This document shows positions 39,553 through 40,861 of a stretch of DNA of 40,861 nt, one piece after another. Every line of letters starts with the position of its first letter. The first letter of the stretch is position 1. The stretch lies in contig NZ_UUPU01000051.1 of assembly GCF_900591205.1 (NCBI RefSeq), positions 1 through 40,861 of the forward strand. Direction: 5' to 3'. The DNA is from Pseudomonas viridiflava. Its GTDB lineage: Bacteria; Pseudomonadota; Gammaproteobacteria; Pseudomonadales; Pseudomonadaceae. The translations under genes were made by a program, and so were the position numbers. The notes under the pieces are model-generated. The model was not told the DNA's origin, made no database searches, and worked only from the letters and a program-made list of their open reading frames with translations.

Positions 39553-40861
39553 ATGAATGCTCAAACGCCGGACGCTGAAGACGTTCTTCGTGACTTGCGC
39601 GGTTGCCTGAACACCTTTGATGAATGGGCCGAAAGCTTCTGGAGTGGTTCGACGCTGCAAGTCGAGCAAGTGTTCAAAGTGGGGAATGAGGTGGCGCTGG
39701 TCGCGCCTGTTTCCTCCAAAACGCCAAGCCGTACGGTAGCCGTGTGCAAGGCCCAAGGTTCGATGACCTTGGCGCATATGTTTGAAAGCACGCAGTACGT
39801 GCCGATCGGCAACACGCCGGTGACGCTGCAAGCCCTTGCAGCGGATGGCAGCCCGCTGGGCGCCCCAATTCATAAAACCATCGGCGCCAGCGGCATTCTT
39901 GAAGTCAAGGAGTGCGCTCGCGACCAGAAATACCAAATCACCTTCTACCCCAATCTCTCCAAGGATCACGTCAAGGCACTGTATGCGTCTTATCAGTCGG
40001 TAATTGCCGGGCTGGAAGCTCATTTGCTTGATGAATGGAAAAACACCTTCAAGCCCCAGTGGAGCGACTTTGCCAAGGCCACGCCTTTGGCGCGTAGCGC
40101 GCTGCAAGGGGTTGCGTTTGCAAGCGGCATAGCCAAGGCCCTCTACAACCTTTGGGACAACCTAACGCAGCTGTATGACCTGCTGGCGGACATCAAGCCC
40201 AACAGCAAAAAGCTACTGCAATACATCTCCCAGGCCGAGCTCGATGAACTGTTGAAACTTGGCAAAGACGCCATCGCTAAGGGTTTGCTTGTGCTCAGCG
40301 ATGAGCCGCTGCTGTTTATTTACCTGTCAGCGATGCTCGCCTGGATACGGATGCTGCCGCCGCCAGACATGTATGAATTGCTGGGTGAGATTACCGGCGA
40401 AGTGTTGATCAATCTGTTTCTGATCTGGGCGACACGGGGCATGGGTGTGCAGCTCCGGCTGGGTGCTCAGGTGATGAGTCATGTCAAGTCAGGGCGGGTG
40501 CGTAACTGGCTGGAAACACTGGCGAGTCAGCGTATGGGCCCCAAGCTGGACTCGCATGTCGAGGCGGTTAAGCCGCTCTTGCTGAGCAGCCCGGCCACAG
40601 CGATCAAAGCAGTGTCGATGACGCCGTTGAAGGCGGGGGAGCAGTTGGTTTCGAACTCGGTGCCGGTGGTGCGCAGCAAGACGCAGCAGACGGTGCTGGT
40701 TCGCCAGGAGCACGTCGATGATGTGCCTGCCTCAGGTAAAAACCTCAACGGGGAGTCTGCCGCTCCGGCGGATAAGACGGCCACCAACGGCTGCCCGGTG
40801 TCGATGGTCACCGGTGAGGAATTGCTGACCCTGACCGACGGTGTGTTGGACGGGATTTTGC
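39553..40861 (+). CDS. Rhs-family protein, N-terminal part (runs off window)
   Basis: This is an open frame of 436 codons with no stop to the window end. The first ~400 residues are an N-terminal region I cannot assign. It includes a hydrophobic pair (about 242-270 and 283-297) around LPPPDMYELLGEITGE. From residue 412, NGCPVSMVTGEELLTLTDG matches the start of the DUF6531/Rhs module (GxPVxxxTGE), so a YD-repeat cage and C-terminal toxin should follow beyond the window. Such proteins are often type VI secretion effectors in Pseudomonas. No PAAR motif, vgrG or eagR is visible here. ATG at 39553 has a poor ribosome site; TTG at 39517 is an alternative. Confidence 0.8.
   Translation, partial: MNAQTPDAEDVLRDLRGCLNTFDEWAESFWSGSTLQVEQVFKVGNEVALVAPVSSKTPSRTVAVCKAQGSMTLAHMFESTQYVPIGNTPVTLQALAADGSPLGAPIHKTIGASGILEVKECARDQKYQITFYPNLSKDHVKALYASYQSVIAGLEAHLLDEWKNTFKPQWSDFAKATPLARSALQGVAFASGIAKALYNLWDNLTQLYDLLADIKPNSKKLLQYISQAELDELLKLGKDAIAKGLLVLSDEPLLFIYLSAMLAWIRMLPPPDMYELLGEITGEVLINLFLIWATRGMGVQLRLGAQVMSHVKSGRVRNWLETLASQRMGPKLDSHVEAVKPLLLSSPATAIKAVSMTPLKAGEQLVSNSVPVVRSKTQQTVLVRQEHVDDVPASGKNLNGESAAPADKTATNGCPVSMVTGEELLTLTDGVLDGIL

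Noticed and set aside
39361..40107. 248-codon minus-strand frame at the window end
   Set aside because: It lies opposite the Rhs frame, which stays open for 436 codons and ends in a recognisable DUF6531 motif. The minus frame shows no family signal.
1..40861. CRISPR array, tRNA, rRNA, insertion sequence or prophage genes
   Set aside because: I saw no regularly spaced direct repeats, no tRNA or rRNA-like sequence and no transposase or phage proteins on either strand.

Overview
The window looks like chromosome of a fluorescent-group Pseudomonas. It is GC-rich and densely packed, and it carries genus-typical proteins: OprI lipoprotein, CysB, an EF-P with arginine 32 next to its rhamnosyltransferase EarP, an OhrR/Ohr pair and a class II DAHP synthase. 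Many intergenic gaps hold REP-type inverted repeats of the kind common in P. fluorescens. There are no rRNA or tRNA genes, no insertion sequences and no CRISPR array. From memory, two blocks follow the P. aeruginosa PAO1 order: tpm..deaD..ohrR-ohr..efp-earP..oprI..tesA, and DAHP synthase..panE..uspA-cysB. I could not check this by alignment.

Layout. 0.2-4.9 kb: tpm, a YgiD-type dioxygenase, deaD with a long hairpin-rich leader, and a crotonase. 4.9-8.9 kb: a spermidine-synthase-like protein, class II DAHP synthase, a YcaQ-type DNA glycosylase and a DUF1127 protein. 8.9-11.6 kb: two LysR regulators around a TauE/SafE permease. 11.7-12.8 kb: ohrR and ohr, with two matched operator-like palindromes before ohr. 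12.8-16.7 kb: a secreted esterase, efp-earP, a small membrane protein and a stand-alone Gre-like protein. 16.8-22.4 kb: cysB, uspA, a thioredoxin-panE-nucleotidase operon, a PilZ protein whose start codon overlaps that of the thioredoxin gene on the other strand, and class I DAHP synthase. 22.4-29.5 kb: a GNAT protein, oprI facing an L,D-transpeptidase, a CPLC-motif protein, tesA back to back with a YbbA/YbbP ABC system, and greB.

29.6-35.2 kb is the most accessory-looking part. It holds an unrecognised coiled-coil protein, a three-gene ABC operon of the gliding-motility auxiliary (GldA/F/G-like) type whose ATPase has lost several catalytic residues, a small conserved-looking protein and a DoxX protein. 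35.3-39.3 kb returns to housekeeping and signalling genes: an MltF-like lytic transglycosylase, tatD and a chemoreceptor. The last 1.3 kb is the 5' part of a large Rhs-type gene that runs off the window.

The strongest leads are the catalytically eroded ATPase with its operon, and the Rhs gene with its unusual N-terminal region and a 14-codon reading frame just upstream. Most of the rest is core Pseudomonas chromosome.
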